Shown: positions 36,394 through 50,200, numbered from the stretch's first letter. The stretch is 64,000 nucleotides of DNA from Cryptomeria japonica (GCF_030272615.1 NC_081413.1:553499136-553563135); one strand, 5' to 3'. Numbers and translations: made by a program. The notes: generated by a model not told the origin, from the letters alone.

Positions 36394-38048
36394 ATGGATT
36401 TCTCAAGTTCTTTGAGCACCCTCATTTTTTATTGTGTAGTAGCCACAGTCATTAGTGTTGTATACATGCTCACAAAGCTCAGAAGCAAGCCATCTGAGAG
36501 GCTGCCACCTGGACCGCGTCCCTGGCCGTTGATTGGCAACATCCTCCAGGTGGGCAAGAATGTGAACGAGTCCTTCTCTGAGCTGGCGAAGATCCATGGC
36601 CCCCTCATGACCCTCCACCTCGGATGGCGGACAACTGTGGTGGCCTCCTCGCCCGCCATGGCCAGACAGGTTCTCCAAACGCAGGATCAATCCCTGTCAG
36701 CACGTACAATGATTGAGGCTGCCAAGTGTCTCGAGTACGGAGAAAACTCGCTGGTGTGGAGGGACTGCGTGCCACGCTGGCGCACTCTCCGACGCATCTG
36801 CACCACCCAGCTGTTCACCGTGAAGCGTCTGGAGGCACTCCACCAGCTGCGGCGGGAGCAAGTGAGAAGCATGATGAGGGCCATTTATAAGTCCACCTCA
36901 GCTCCTCTGGATATCGGCCACGCTGCCTTCCTCACCAGCTTCAATATGGTGGGCAACATGCTATTTTCCAAGGACATGTTCGACTGGGACGAGTCGGAAA
37001 AGTCTAAAGAGTTTAAGAAAGCGCTCAATGAGATGCTCTTTGTTGGTGGCAAGCCTAATTGGGCTGATTATTTTCCTTTCCTGAAGCCTTTCGACCCGCA
37101 GGGCATAAGGAAGGAGATGACTAGGATTTTTAGGATTATGTTTGCAGTCTTCGATCAATATATCGACGAGCGCCTGCAGAGCGGGACAAGAAGCGAGGAG
37201 GCAGACAAGGATTTTCTCGATATTTTGCTCGAGAGTAAGACCGAGACTGGGGAGAAGCTCGCAAAGTTTGAGATCACACGCTTCTTCTATGTAAGTATAT
37301 CTATCAATCTATCCTGCAAACAAAGTATGAGATCACTAGCTGTCCGTCTTATATCTAGTTTTAGTTTTAGTTTGGAGAGAGTTTCTTAACAAGATGATTT
37401 TGATGTTTGTTATGTTTATAGGACTTGTTCACAGCAGGGAGTGAAACAACTAGTAACACAATTGAATGGGCCATGTCAGAAATCATACGAAATCCTATGG
37501 TAATGGAAAAGGTGAGGGACGAATTGGACAAGGTAGTGGGGAAAGAAAGAAGAGTGCAAGAAAGTGATATTGACAACCTACCTTATCTTCATTCAGTTGT
37601 TAAAGAAACCTTTCGTCTACACCCAGTTTCTTCCCTTCTGATCCACCATAGAGCCCTTAACTCTTGTGAAATAGAGGGATATGTTATACCTAAGGATGCC
37701 CAAGTGTTTGTCAATGTTTGGGCGATTGGAAGGGACCCTAATGTATGGCAAGAACCAGAAAGGTTCTTTCCAGAGAGGTTTATGGACTCAGATGTGGACT
37801 ATAAAGGGCAAAATTTTGAATTGCTTCCATTTGGATCAGGGAGGAGAATGTGCCCAGGGATCCCTTTGGCTCATAAAATAGTTCATGTAGTAGTGGCTAC
37901 TCTCCTTCAATGTTTTGATTGGCAGCTTCCCAATGGACAGAATCCAGAAAAGTTAGATATGAGCGCAAAGTTTGGAATCACATTACAAAAGGCAGAACAT
38001 CTGGTTGCAATTCCCACACCTCGCCTACCACATCATATCTATAACTGA
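36394..38048 (+). CDS. Cytochrome P450, CYP76-type (gene 2)
   Basis: Exon 1 is 36394-37290 and exon 2 is 37422-38048, with a 131-bp phase-0 intron after codon 299, giving 507 residues, exactly as in gene 1. All P450 hallmarks are present: hydrophobic anchor, PPGPRPWP hinge, WRTLR, AGSETT (304-309), ETFR (361-364), PERF (416-419) and FGSGRRMCPG with Cys443. By eye about 89% of residues match gene 1. Differences fall in the membrane anchor and also in regions that line the active site in this family: S309T and H311N in the I-helix, and AP to SS at 369-370 just after ETFR-LHP. The enzyme may therefore use a related but not identical substrate; that is inference. Its own TATA box and 3' flank suggest an independent, expressed gene. 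Confidence 0.93.
37291..37421 (+). other. Intron of P450 gene 2
   Basis: GTAAGT...TTTATAG, homologous over its length with the gene 1 intron. Within it, an 8-bp unit (AATCTATC) is present once more than in gene 1. Confidence 0.92.
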
Positions 38049-38204
38049 TTGCTACTAGGAAAGGGGAAAATGTTGTTGCTCACTTTACGACCCTATCTAT
38101 TTCTTCCTAATTAGTTACTTTGGTATTCAGCTATAAAACACATATATTGTCCCTTTATCTCACATGTTTGGGAAGTAGTAGTTTCTTTATGTAGAATTAG
38201 TATA

Positions 38205-38210
38205 AATAAA
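38205..38210 (+). terminator. Candidate polyadenylation signal of gene 2
   Basis: AATAAA lies 157 bp after the stop codon, in a region still homologous to the gene 1 flank. Plant signals are loose, so this is only a candidate. Confidence 0.4.
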
Positions 38211-38798
38211 GGGTTTGGCATCAATGGATCATCCATGATGAGTTATATTTGTATTGAATATGTTAATCAAAGGACATTGTTTTTTTGAAAAGGTGTGTAA
38301 TATTCTATAAAGTGGTTTTGAAGCAAATCAATATAATATTATTTCTATATTTATTTTTCATATTTTATGTTTTTTTGTAAATTTGTTGTAAGTCATATTC
38401 TTTCTAGCACCTTTCACAACTATCTACCATATGATCTCACCTCATCTTCTTAGGATATTTGGTGATTAAATAGTGGTTGTAGAACTAAAAACAATGTTTA
38501 TTTATTTTTCAAAAATACTTAGGTTTTTTCTTTCTAATTTACTTATGTTTTTATTTCTAGGATAGAAAATTTGTCAAGATCAAAAGTGGTTATAGATGTT
38601 GTCATGCCCACTTTTTAAAAACAAGAAAACCTAATTTAAAAAAATAAAAAAATAAAAAAATTTACTCTAACTCCAAGAGTTAACCCATATTGTATTAAAT
38701 ATATAAAAATATAGTATTATTAACCCTTCTCATATCCATAATGCTAATACCAACTTTTCCAACAAGTGTCCAAATTTATCAATATTAGTTTAGTTTGA

Positions 38799-38804
<6 letters not shown>

Positions 38805-38850
<46 letters not shown>
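38805..38850. repeat. (AT)n microsatellite
   Basis: About 23 AT dinucleotides. Confidence 0.95.
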
Positions 38851-38856
<6 letters not shown>

Positions 38857-39779
38857 ATAATTTATTTAATTGTATGTCATTTTCTATATTAAAAATACCA
38901 CGATCTTAACCACCAAAGTAATGCTTCTTGATACGAGTTCTATTATTGAATTTTATTTGCACCCAATTGTCATTATTAGCTGATAGGCTATTATAGGTGG
39001 GAAGCACCCTCCAAATTTTACTGATGTTTCAAGTTGCAAAATTTTTCTATACGGTTCTCATGCTAGAAACTTTATCTCTATAGTTCTCACACTAGATTTG
39101 TCATGCTAGAATTTTTTTCTAGATGAATGAGATATTCCTCATGCGTAAAATAAAATAAAATAAAACTAAGGTCTTCTCTAGTTAAAAAATTGTCACGTGG
39201 TAAAACAATTTTGCATTACCCTAATGACCGAATCGACGTCTACCATGATTGAATCAATGGCTACGCAAACTACCTTGACCAACAAATCACCCACTACATC
39301 CTATTAATGTCATTTTACCAAGGGCACAATGATATCAACATTATTTACCCTGTTCATTATGGGAGCTTTGTTCCATTGGTTCTGTTTGTGGTAGATCATT
39401 TGAGATCCAAGCAGTAGAATGAAGTTCTTCCTATAAATCTTAGGATCAGATAAAAGATCCACTAGGAGGTCGACACCTAGACATCTAGATATTATCGTCT
39501 AAATGTGAATTGTTATGCCATTTTAGTCAACTTCCTTTGTAGGTAGGCACCATGTGTGAGGTGGACATTTGAGCTGAACAAGATTTGTATAAGTATTTTA
39601 AGAATGTAGGTAGATTTGAGTTGCATTGAGAGTGCAGTAATAAGGAAAATTTTTTTTGTAGGAAAAGCCCTTTTTTGTTTTTAGTAGTTGTTGAAAGCCC
39701 TGAAACAATAAGTCCATGTTGGTGACAAAGCAAACTTGATTTCTAGATTATAAAATAGAATTGCTAGGTGTGCAATTTT

Positions 39780-39804
39780 CTTCTTCTTCTTCTTCTTCTT
39801 CTTC
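39780..39804 (+). repeat. (CTT)n microsatellite
   Basis: About eight TTC triplets. Confidence 0.9.
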
Positions 39805-39949
39805 CTTTTGAAATTACAATAAATAGGCAACCAAAAAGATTGTCTTCTCATATACAAATTCCATTCTTTTGGCACCGTGTCATCAGGAGTAGGATAAGCA
39901 ATTTGTGAATGTCAATTTTTATGTCCACCAATGATATCAGTCACTTTTT

Positions 39950-42704
39950 CTTTAACTCCTTGCTTACAATGAATCAAATCACTGAAGTAATTTGAGGACT
40001 AATATTATGTTGAAACTGTTTATTGAATGCATTGGCCAATTGTGGAAAAGAATAGATAGAATAAGGAGGAAAAGATAAATACCATTGCAAAGCTTTATCT
40101 CTAAAAGTGCAATATTTCTTTTTTGCCATGAGTCTATGATCATGAGAGAAATCACCACACAAGGTTTGGAATATTTTCACACAAGTGGACAGGTCACCTT
40201 TTCCATTATATAATTCCATTTGGGTCATTTCCACATTCTTAGGAGCAACCACATGAACCACATCAATAGATAGTGGGCTAACTATATCATATGTGGGGAT
40301 ATTGAACTTAGATTTGGTTAAAGAAGCCAATTATTTTTGTAAGGATGAGACAATTTGAGTTAGGTTATTGATAGTGGCTTAATTGGATGACTTGGAATTG
40401 AACATGCTAGATTGTGATGGAGGTATAGTGTTGTGATAGGTAGGTGGAGGTTGAGAATAAGGAGGTAGAACTTTATAGTATGTTGGTCAAGGGGATAGTT
40501 AGTAAACAAATGGAAGGCTCATGGAAGGAGGTATGTAAGAGTATTTATTAATAGGATTTCCCACATGACTAACATGTGTAGGATTAACATTTTTTGTAGA
40601 GTTATCCATGATAGAAGAAGTATATATACACACTAGGTAAGGATGTAGGTATAGGAGTAGAATTCTCAAGTTGTAGAAATAGAGTAACCAAGAGCTTTGA
40701 CACAAAATTTTATAGGAATAATATTGGTATCAATAACATGAGCAATACCATGTAACACTTCCACACCTATCTTATCACTTTGAACCATTCTCTTCAACCC
40801 TTCAATCAAGGGGATTGACTCACTATTTGGGTGTTCTTGACCCATCCATTGTTGAATCTCATCCAACTCATTGTCAACATTCCACAATTGTTCACTAGTA
40901 AGCCTAGTATGTGAGTCATCCAAGCATCATGAGAAGTATGAGATGAATTGTTCTCCATAATGTTAGGTATGCCTTGTGTAAATATTGAGGCTTCACCCAA
41001 ATTCCCATGGAATAGGTTATCAATGTAGGCTCACACCCCTCAATATTCATGCATAAAGAAGGAGATATTGAGTCACACTATTTTTTATAATACAAGCTAT
41101 ATATATGGTTAAGAAATGCAATTTATTTGTAAAATGATTAACTAACTAATTGGATATTCTAAAGAAATGAGAGATGTAATAACTAAATACTTCTAAATAT
41201 GAAAATAACTTGAAATAATAATCATATGTAAGCATATAAATGAAAAATTATGCAAACACAAGTTAATTTTGTCAAAATAAATTAGGGTTTTTGTGAATTA
41301 AACCTTTAAATTTATGTTAATTAACTAGATATGCGAGTGCAAATATAGTTTTATTAAAAGCGTACAAATTAGATCTAAGAATAAAAAATTAGAATTAATA
41401 CAAGTACAATGTTTGGCTCACCAAAATGTGATGTATGGGAAAATTAGGGTTTCACAAGTTAATCCTTGTAAAATAGGAAATGACCTAACTTTCCAACAAA
41501 AACATTGAAGGAAGGGAGAACTCAATTGATCTAATGCAATAGGATTGAATGCAAATTAAGTTCTTCATCCTTTTTGTTTAGTTAAAACTGATTTGAATGT
41601 ATTTTAAATGCTAAGTCTAGGATTAATGATGAAGAATTGACATAAAATAACAGAGACAACAAGATACAAATACAAAATGTAGACAAGAGGCCAAATATGA
41701 GCAGAAGAAACATAAAAGCATCAGTGATAGAAAGTTCGACCTGAAAGCCTGACACCATGTGGCAATTTGCATTACAATCCTTTATGCCAAATGCAGATAG
41801 ACTGGAATATTTTGGAATCAAGATGTTGCACAGAATCTGTTCCCTAAAGCTCATCGAAAACTTTTGAGACCATGGCAGAATTTTCATCCCGTTCCTTAGG
41901 TTTTTGCCTCTACAAAAGTTAGATCTAATCATTATCATCTCTTCTGTCAAAATCTTTGTTTGTGGCTCCTAAATCTATCACATGTACATAGAAAGAAGGA
42001 AAATATTGTTTTTGATGGGGGTTTGGCTTAGGTCAAACCCTGAGTTTGGAATTAAATTCTTGAATTGAATTGAAATGTAATGAAAATTCTTTTGTGAAAG
42101 CTTATCTTTTGAGAATAAGGCTAGATTTGAACTTGAAATGCTTGAATTGGAAATTGATACCTTGATGAATGTTGCATTGAAGTCTTCATGCCAAGGTTGA
42201 TAATTTCATGTAGAATGTATTCATAAGTTATTGATCATGGATGCCATCACGAATGCTTAAAATTTGAACTTTAATATCTCCTTCACTACCTTGATTATTC
42301 TTGATTGCTTACTCACTTGAATTTGGAAAAGTGCAATTGAGATCTTGATAGAGAGATCATGTATATCAAAATGAATAGGTTGGGATTTATTTTATACCTT
42401 ATTGTACAAAATATATTTGAAATTTTGGGGCAAGCTAACACCAAGAATGTTTTATTGCCTTTAAGGTGTGACCATTGCAAGGTCCAAATTTGGGCCCCTT
42501 TTAGGAGGACCACGACACCTAGGGTGTCTTGGTCCTTTTAATTAGGATCCAAATTTGAACATGGTCTCACTCAAGTGTATAACATATTGAATCAAGGTGG
42601 GCGTGATCATAATCAAAACAATATCAAGGCATAGGAGGTTGGAAAGTGAAAGTGAGTTCTAGGTGTAGATAAAATTGTGCAAGGCTACAATTTACAATGC
42701 TACA
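39950..42704 (-). mobile_element. Degraded Ty3/gypsy fragment: gag and 5' LTR
   Basis: On the minus strand the segment around 40.3-40.0 kb encodes a gypsy Gag core (ELYNGKGD...HIFQT-like region, then WYLSFPPYSIYSFPQLANAF), with further gag-like sequence up to about 41.0 kb. To the right lies a probable LTR, 41429-42704: plus-strand TGATGT start beside a CTCACCA primer-site-like motif, and GCTACA at the other end. Protease, reverse transcriptase and integrase are absent. It is an old, strongly broken copy. A diverged LTR of the same family is at 9473-10632. Confidence 0.6.
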
Positions 42705-42714
42705 CACATCTACC

Positions 42715-43530
42715 AAAAAATTTCCAATTATGGTACTTGACAAAAATCCACCCTCATCATGCTTTGATGGATGTCCATGCCTTGTTTTGGAGCTCCCATT
42801 TTATCACAAGTATGGAGGGTGCTGACAAAGGTTGTTGAATCTGATTTACACCTGCCAATTGCGTTTGTTTGAAAGTTTATAAGGCTTTTTCAATAAATCC
42901 TTGTTGTGCTTATCGTGCAATCATTGTAAGCCATGAGACCACATCTTTTTCCAAGAATACTATCGTGCTTTGTCTATTCTTTGATGGATGTTCATACCCT
43001 ATTTTCAAATATTCTATTTTGACACAGGCATGGAGGATGCTAGCGAAGATTGTTAAATTTGGCTTTATGCCTGCAAATTGCATTTTCTTGAAAGTTTATA
43101 AAGCCTTTTCAATGAATCCATTATGTGCATATCATGTAATCATGAAATTTTAGGAGACCATATTTCTTTTTAGAATTTTGTCAAATAGTTTGCGTCCCTT
43201 GTCACTGCTTCCACACTTTGCATACATGTCTACAGAGAATTTCCAACTATAACATCTGACAAAAGCACCCTTCCAATATGCTTTGGTTGATGTCCATACC
43301 CTATTCCAAAGCTTCCATTTTGGTATAGGTAGGGAGTATGCTCGCAAAAGTTGTAGAATTTGGCACTACCTTGCCAAATGTATTTCCTCGATATCCTCTA
43401 ATAATTGTAGTCTATGAGAACACATTTCCTTGAGGCATTCTATCAAACAAGTCATGTTCCTTGTCTATCCTTCCACATTTTGCATACATGTCTACCATGG
43501 TCGTTGCAACTACATCATCTGTTTCTATGT
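42715..43530 (-). pseudogene. Pentatricopeptide-repeat (PPR) pseudogene
   Basis: The minus strand encodes recognisable PPR units: one reads VVATTMVDMYAKCGRID..HDLFDRM followed by a stop where tryptophan is expected, and another reads VDMYAKCGSSDKGRKLFDKI. Three tandem sections of about 250-300 bp can be aligned with each other, each with a VDMYAKCG-type or adjacent segment. Frames change several times and there are many stops, so it is dead. Intact members of the family are organellar RNA-binding proteins for editing or splicing. The edges are approximate. Confidence 0.8.
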
Positions 43531-43899
43531 AAATTTTGTAAGTAGATAACTACAAAGAAGATAAAACAAAAAAATTACAAATTAGAAGAAGAAAATAAAT
43601 AACATATTAAAAGTAGAAGAACATAGTAAAGAACATCTTGTTCAATAGATTAAGATGAACATATTGAAGAACATCATGTTTAAACTTGACTATTTATCTG
43701 ATCATCTACCAAAAGTAAGGCTTCAAAGAATTTGATTTTTGAGAAAATAATCTAGATTGATTAAACTAACAAAAATCTTAGAATATTCATCCCCCCTCAA
43801 AAAATTGCCATCATTTTCCTACAGATGTTATATTATTTTTCTTTACCTTGAGCCGCAACAATGATTTGTTGCGAAAAAAATGGTGGGAAAGAAGGAAAA

Positions 43900-46520
43900 A
43901 ATGGCCAATAGAATGGAAAAAAGGAAAGACGACATTAATTTCCTAGTGTGAGACATGTTTCTAGTGGGGAGCTCCCTCACAAGGAATAACCTATCAGATA
44001 ATTAATTAATTAATTAAGATGACCGATTAAAAGTAAATACTTATTTTTTATTTTTTTAAAACCATTTTAAATAGATATTTATGTTTATGATTTTAAGTTG
44101 ATCATAAAAAATAAAACTTAGAGCTTCAATTTTAAATACTTCATTTTTTAATTGATTTTAAATAATTGATTTTTTAATTGATTTTTTAATTGATTTTTAA
44201 TATTAAAACTAAATTCATTCTATACTACAAATTATTATGTAGAACACATTAGAATAAGAAAGATTTCTCTTTCTCAGTCATGGCTTGATTTGGGTTTAAA
44301 ATATCTGCATAATTTTAATTTATACATTTGAGGTGGACAATGAATCTTAACCCCTATATAAACTAGCATTTGTCATGGATTGATAAATTCACTTTTGAAT
44401 GATTTCACACGAGTGGACTATACAAGTTAACATTTGCACAGTATAATAGGTGGGACATTCTTCCAAATTTAACCATGTGCAACCTAACATCTTGGGTGAA
44501 CTATAGAATTTAATTCATGGATGATGTGTCTACATTGTTTTATCCTTCCTTGAGCTAAACATTAGAGACTTTACCTTTTGTAATTAGAAAAAAGTAAACT
44601 AACACTTTCGTCATAGAATTTAATGCATATTGAGATTGAAACTTCGTACTCTTCTCAACATTAACTTGAGATTCCTTTTTTCTTATGGACTAGAAGAACT
44701 ATTTTTTGTTATAAGGTGATTTCATCTATCCATTCTTGTTAGGAAATTACTAGGTTGATCAAACTATTTCCAACATTTAGCTCTATGAGAGAAAAATTAT
44801 ATACAAGTTTACAAAATAAGAATAATACAAAGATTAAAAAAATTATCACAAGATCATACAAGATATACCTTGGGAAAGCCCCCATAAGGGAAAAACACAA
44901 CTACCAAAAGTATCCACACTCAATGTCTTATCTAGCAATGAAACATTGCAATGCATGCTCCAACCATAAACCTCCTCTCATAAATCATCCATGTGTCCAA
45001 GCATAATGGACAATCAATAAAACATCATATGCCATGCTTCACATATGCACTCTACAAGAGAGATCAATTCAAATCATAGTCAACCTTAATCACTAAACAT
45101 GTACTTTATTTTAATAAATTCAAACTCATACAAAACCACCAAGTGGTACTGGCTCAACCATGTGTTCCAAAATAATGAGAGTACAAAATCATTGACCCTA
45201 TTATTTACATTTTGGCACTAACAATTTTTCAGTATTAAATATATTTTCAATGTACAACCCACACATAAATTATCTAACCAATGTTACAACACATCTTTAC
45301 AAGTGAATCCCCAAAAATATTTAATGTGGCTAAACAAATCTCAAAAAATGCACCAAAATAAATATCTATTTCACATGATTAAAATAATTATTTTCTTATA
45401 GTACAAGGTGTGCAACACCCTTTTTCCTAACAATTCTAGACTTTCCACTTGGAAAGACACATTGCTCTCTTGTGTTGACATTTTTTTGCCTATTAAAATT
45501 ATGTTAGTCATTGTCGCAGTCTTTATGATGTATTCTCTTAAATCCCTATGCTTTTTCTTGTCTTCAATGAAAAAATAATGAGGACCATCCTTTAGAGTGG
45601 CTTAGAGGCTAAGAAGAATACTTCTCTTGTAGCATGGGACTCTTTTTGTTCTTCTAAGAAGTAAGTTGACCTATCAAAATGGACTTGCTTCAACATGTGG
45701 TCTAGTTAAAATTTTGGCTAATACTTTGGTGCAAGAAGATTACATTCCTAAAGATATTAAATTTGTTACAACTTTGGAAGATTATGATAGTGAATGAGGC
45801 TCTTGGGATGTGAGAGGGGCATCTCTTTGCATGTGTTAGTGGATTTTTAAAATGAATAGATTAGGTAGTATTCATGGTTCATCGGATCGTTTTGATAGGG
45901 CTTTAATCAAGCACAATATTGACACTTGTGAATGCATTTTAGATCAAGCAAAAGAAGTTATCAATTCTACTTTATTTCATTTCATGTGACAATTGTTAGA
46001 GGATGTGTTCGAGTCAATCATGAGGTTTTGCATGTATAGGCTATTTGGACCAATTCTAGTGAGAGTAACTGACTTGGAAGGCTTCCTCCTTATAACAATT
46101 GACTTGGTTCTTTCATCCTAGTACTTTGTATAAAGACCATTGCTTTATGGATTTTGTTCATCTACTGATCAAAATTTTTATTATTATTTATAAATATTAA
46201 ATATTTTCAAATTACATATCTCTCAACGTAGTTAAGTTTTTCAAAATATAGATATTCTAGTTAACACATCAACAAACACTTTTGTCTATGCAACATACAA
46301 AATGCACTTTTGACTGTGATTATTAATTAATTAAAAATTAAAATACAATACGTTTTTTATTTTTAATTAATTATACTTATGATCAAATGTACATCCTGTA
46401 TACTGCATAAACATTTCCGAAAAAAACTATGTAATTGAATCCATTCTGTCAGCTAGATGGACATTGCCAATACTCAACTTGTTTATTAATTACAAATTAG
46501 AATACAATGAATTTTTCCCG
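43900..46520 (+). repeat. P450 upstream module, copy 3
   Basis: Collinear blocks match the region upstream of gene 1 (44030-44260 with 12880-13080; 46160-46520 with 15770-16130) and of gene 2 (44325-46140 with 32880-34300). It reaches the point that in gene 1 lies about 550 bp before the start codon, and there runs into the Copia-bearing start of the next period. No P450 coding sequence follows. Confidence 0.7.
45640..45985 (+). pseudogene. Unclassified coding-like insert in module 3
   Basis: About 345 bp present here but absent at the matching place in module 2 (after 34125). One plus frame reads YQNGLASTCGLVKILANTL, then YIPKDIKFVTTLEDYDSE, a stop, and later SSDRFDRALIKHNIDTCE. The family is not recognised. 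No start or clear ends are seen, so it is a fragment. Confidence 0.3.
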
Positions 46521-47267
46521 TTTTGCTAACTACTCTATCGAATAGTTAGCATGCGCTGCATTTTGTTTACCAGCGGAATAACAAACAACATTATTTGATA
46601 AAATTCTTTGGTCCAAATAACATTTGGTTGAAAGTTTCTCAAGCCTTTTAAACGAATCCATTTGGTCCTTGTCTGAGATCATTTCATTTCATAACTCATT
46701 CCTTATGATGACATCTGCTCGAGGAATTCTGTGCGCTCTCCCTTCCGCTTTGATGAATGTCCATGTCTCTTGCATATACTGCAATCATTGAATTCGATGA
46801 GAGAAAATAATTTTCATAAAACCCGATCCATTATCTTTGACAAAAGTCATTTATTGCTAATTACATCTGTACTAACAAGGTCATATTGAGTTGCAAAGAT
46901 TTAGTTTGTCGAAGCTTTGAGATCATATTATACGTCTTAGCATCAAGGAGGAGTATGTTGACGTGTGATGCATGAGCCTCACCGCTATGCACTGCCATGC
47001 TACAGTTGTAATTTTAAACTGTTAGATTAGAAAGATCAGTTTGTCTTAGATTAGTTTTTGATTTGTCAGTTGTAATGTTGGCCATTAATGTAGAGAACAT
47101 GCAAAATACAATCTCTATTATTAACAAAGTTAATTGCAGTTATCGTGTGAGACTACGAGTTGTTTCTAAGAGATTGTGCATCAACTGTATGCATGAAATA
47201 TTCTAGTATATAATAGTTGCCTCACTATTGTTTTAGGGTACACGAAGATGTACGTCTGAGAAAGACT
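46453..47267. repeat. Diverged left part of the second period
   Basis: It aligns with 1-815 but with about 20 substitutions, against none in the next 3 kb. See the crossover finding. Confidence 0.85.
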
Positions 47268-50200
47268 TTTGAGATGTAATCAATTTTGAATGATTGAATA
47301 AAAGTTTCTTTTGTGTGTTTATTGATAGAGGTGGATGGATTCGATCAATATCATATATTGAAACACAAATACATAGAAAGACACAAAATATATAAACAAA
47401 TAAATTCAATCAATTCTTCCATGTGCTACAACACATTTTCATTAATAACTTGAATCCATTACATCTGCCTCCTTAAATAGAGATCTTTGGACAATTCTAG
47501 AAACATCTTAGGCCTTTAGTTTGATCTTACAAAACATTAAATATTTTTCCTTTCTAGAAAATTCTATTCAAATAATCATCAGGGTGGGAAAAATTACATA
47601 TCCCAACACCCCCCTTAATTTCGACCACCAATACTGTGGCATTCTCAATTTCCTTTGGTCTTGACTGTTGTCTTCTTTTACCTCTTTCTAATGTCCACAA
47701 CCAAGTTTCCTAACTTCAAATCCTTTTCCTTGCTTGATGCCTTTCTATCATTCTTCTCCCACTGTTGCGACAGTTCTTCAAAACTTGAATTTACAACTTC
47801 CTGGAAACTTGCCATCTATAGACTTCTTCCCAAATAATTTCCTTTCACTTGAAACATTTGTTATGCCTTTTGAAAACATTGATTGATTGCTATCAACTTT
47901 CCCATGCAAAATTTTATACTTAAATGAATTCTTGATCATACCTGTAATTTTTTGCCAACTGGATCCAAAGCTCCATCCACAATCCATTTTCATACCTGTC
48001 ATATATTCATTATTTGATTCTCTATTCCAACACCTCTTTTCACAATGATTTCTCAAACCACAAATACTGCACAGAAGTAGATCCCAACATCTATCCTTTG
48101 TATGTCCTTTCCTATTACAATGTGAACACTGCATAGTCTTCATTTCTTGAATTGATTCACTTGAACCTATAGCGCATGTACTCATCTTTCCTTTACCTAT
48201 AGAATATCCAAGACCTTCATATTTTGGCCTCCTTGGTTTCTCAATCAGATTCTTCATACCTTGTTCATGCTTTCCTAGACCTTTACCTTTGTAGATCCCA
48301 TTCGTTTCATGATTTTCAGACCAAGATTCATTTCATTGCCATTACATTGTATATCATTATCATTTTCTTTTTCACAATCTTTATCACAAACTTCTTCAGC
48401 AAAAACATACTTATCAAATTACGAATTCAAATCTTTTGCATTCCATGAAACATTGCATACCAATGCCTTAGACTTCAAACATTCATTCTCATCTTTCAAT
48501 GTTTTGATTTCCTTCAATTGTAAATTATTTTGTTCTTCTAATCTCTTAATATTTTCTTCCAAATCTTCATTCTTTTTTTTGACCTCATCAAACAACTTTA
48601 ACTTTTCTTCTAACTCTTTATTTTTCTCATCAAATTTAATTATTTCCTTCAAATGCAAAATATGATCTTCTTTCAACCAAGTTAACTTTTCCTCTAGCTC
48701 TTCAATTTTCTCTTTATAATCACTAATTTCATTTGAAAGCTTATATTTTTTTGCTTTTATCCATATTTTACTTTTCTTCACTTCTATTAATTTTTCTTCT
48801 AAATGATCTATCTCAAAAATTAAATTTGCATTTTCCTTCAACACTCTTTCACCTAATTTTCCCATTGAATCAAACAATTTCTCATAAGCTAAATACCAAA
48901 ACAACAATTCAACTTTAATAAATTCTCTTCCTTTTATTGCAAACCCTAACAATTAATCAATTACCTATGTTTAAACAACACTTGAATGCTCCAAATCCCA
49001 TATGCCTTGGACAATCTCTGATTTGATAATCTTCACAAACTGGGAACTAATAGATAATGATCTCTCTTCAAAGACACACCAATTTCATTGACATTGGTAA
49101 ATTCCTCTGACAAGAGTTATTCACTTCCTTACTAATATCAATTTAAATTAAAATTTACATCTTCAAAATATAAATTGTCTCCTATCTTCTTGTCTCATTG
49201 GCTTTGCTTGATTGCTTATTTATGTCTGGACAACAATCCTTGTTCATGTATCAAAGATTAACAACCACACATATGGTCTTCATCCCCAAACCACTCACTT
49301 CCATCTCGAATAAAAAATCTTACATAAGACAACTATAAATGATTTTTCAAATGCAATAATATTTCTAGCACTCACCTTGCAAATCCCATTGTCTAATCAA
49401 AGCTTTGACTTCTGGAGCTTCTTCTTTTATGACACCATCAATTCCTCCAATGATCTCTTCAAACTGTAAACACAATCTGTGATACTCCTTTAGCTGTGGT
49501 TCCCTTTGTTCCTTTATGGCATCTTCTTCAACAATTTACCCTTACGCTCTTTGGCTGAGAATCCTTCAATCTGTGATTTGTTCACTTTGTTTTGGCAAGG
49601 CTTTCCAATTTATACGACAATCAAACTCTACAACAAGGTTTGTAATGACTTATACCTTGTCTGATGACTTCCCTTTTCAATTTACAACGATCTCTAACAA
49701 CTGCGGCCTTACAATGTGATTTATTTGCAATTTTTCTTTTGACCCGATGCCTCTTCAATGCTTTGTTGTGTGATTGGGCTATCTCTAGCCTCTATCAGCT
49801 CCTGGCAACAATAACAATCTCATTTTTAAAATTGCTACGAACCTTAGATAGGCTTCTTCATTTGGTGTGATTTGCAATCATCAATTAGACTTATGGGATT
49901 CACTTTCATTCGATCATCAGTATCTTCAATCATCAACGATCTTGATAATCTTTTGTCTTTTCTGCGGGCTCAATATTGGATGAACAACTTTGATATCTCC
50001 AACCTGAGATCATGGGGAGACTTCAATGTTCTCGTTAAACCCTTAACCTTGCTCTGATACCACTTTGATAGGGGTGGATGGATTGGATCAATACAATATA
50101 TTGAAACACAAACACATAGAAAGACACAAAAAATATAAACAAATAAATTCAATCAATTCTTCCATGTGCTAAGGCACATTTTTCATTTATAACTTGAATC

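Larger units (their letters stand above)
38290..39900. other. Non-coding stretch downstream of gene 2
   Basis: AT-rich, without a convincing gene. It holds an (AT)n run at about 38805-38850 and a CTT-rich run near 39780-39803. Confidence 0.6.
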
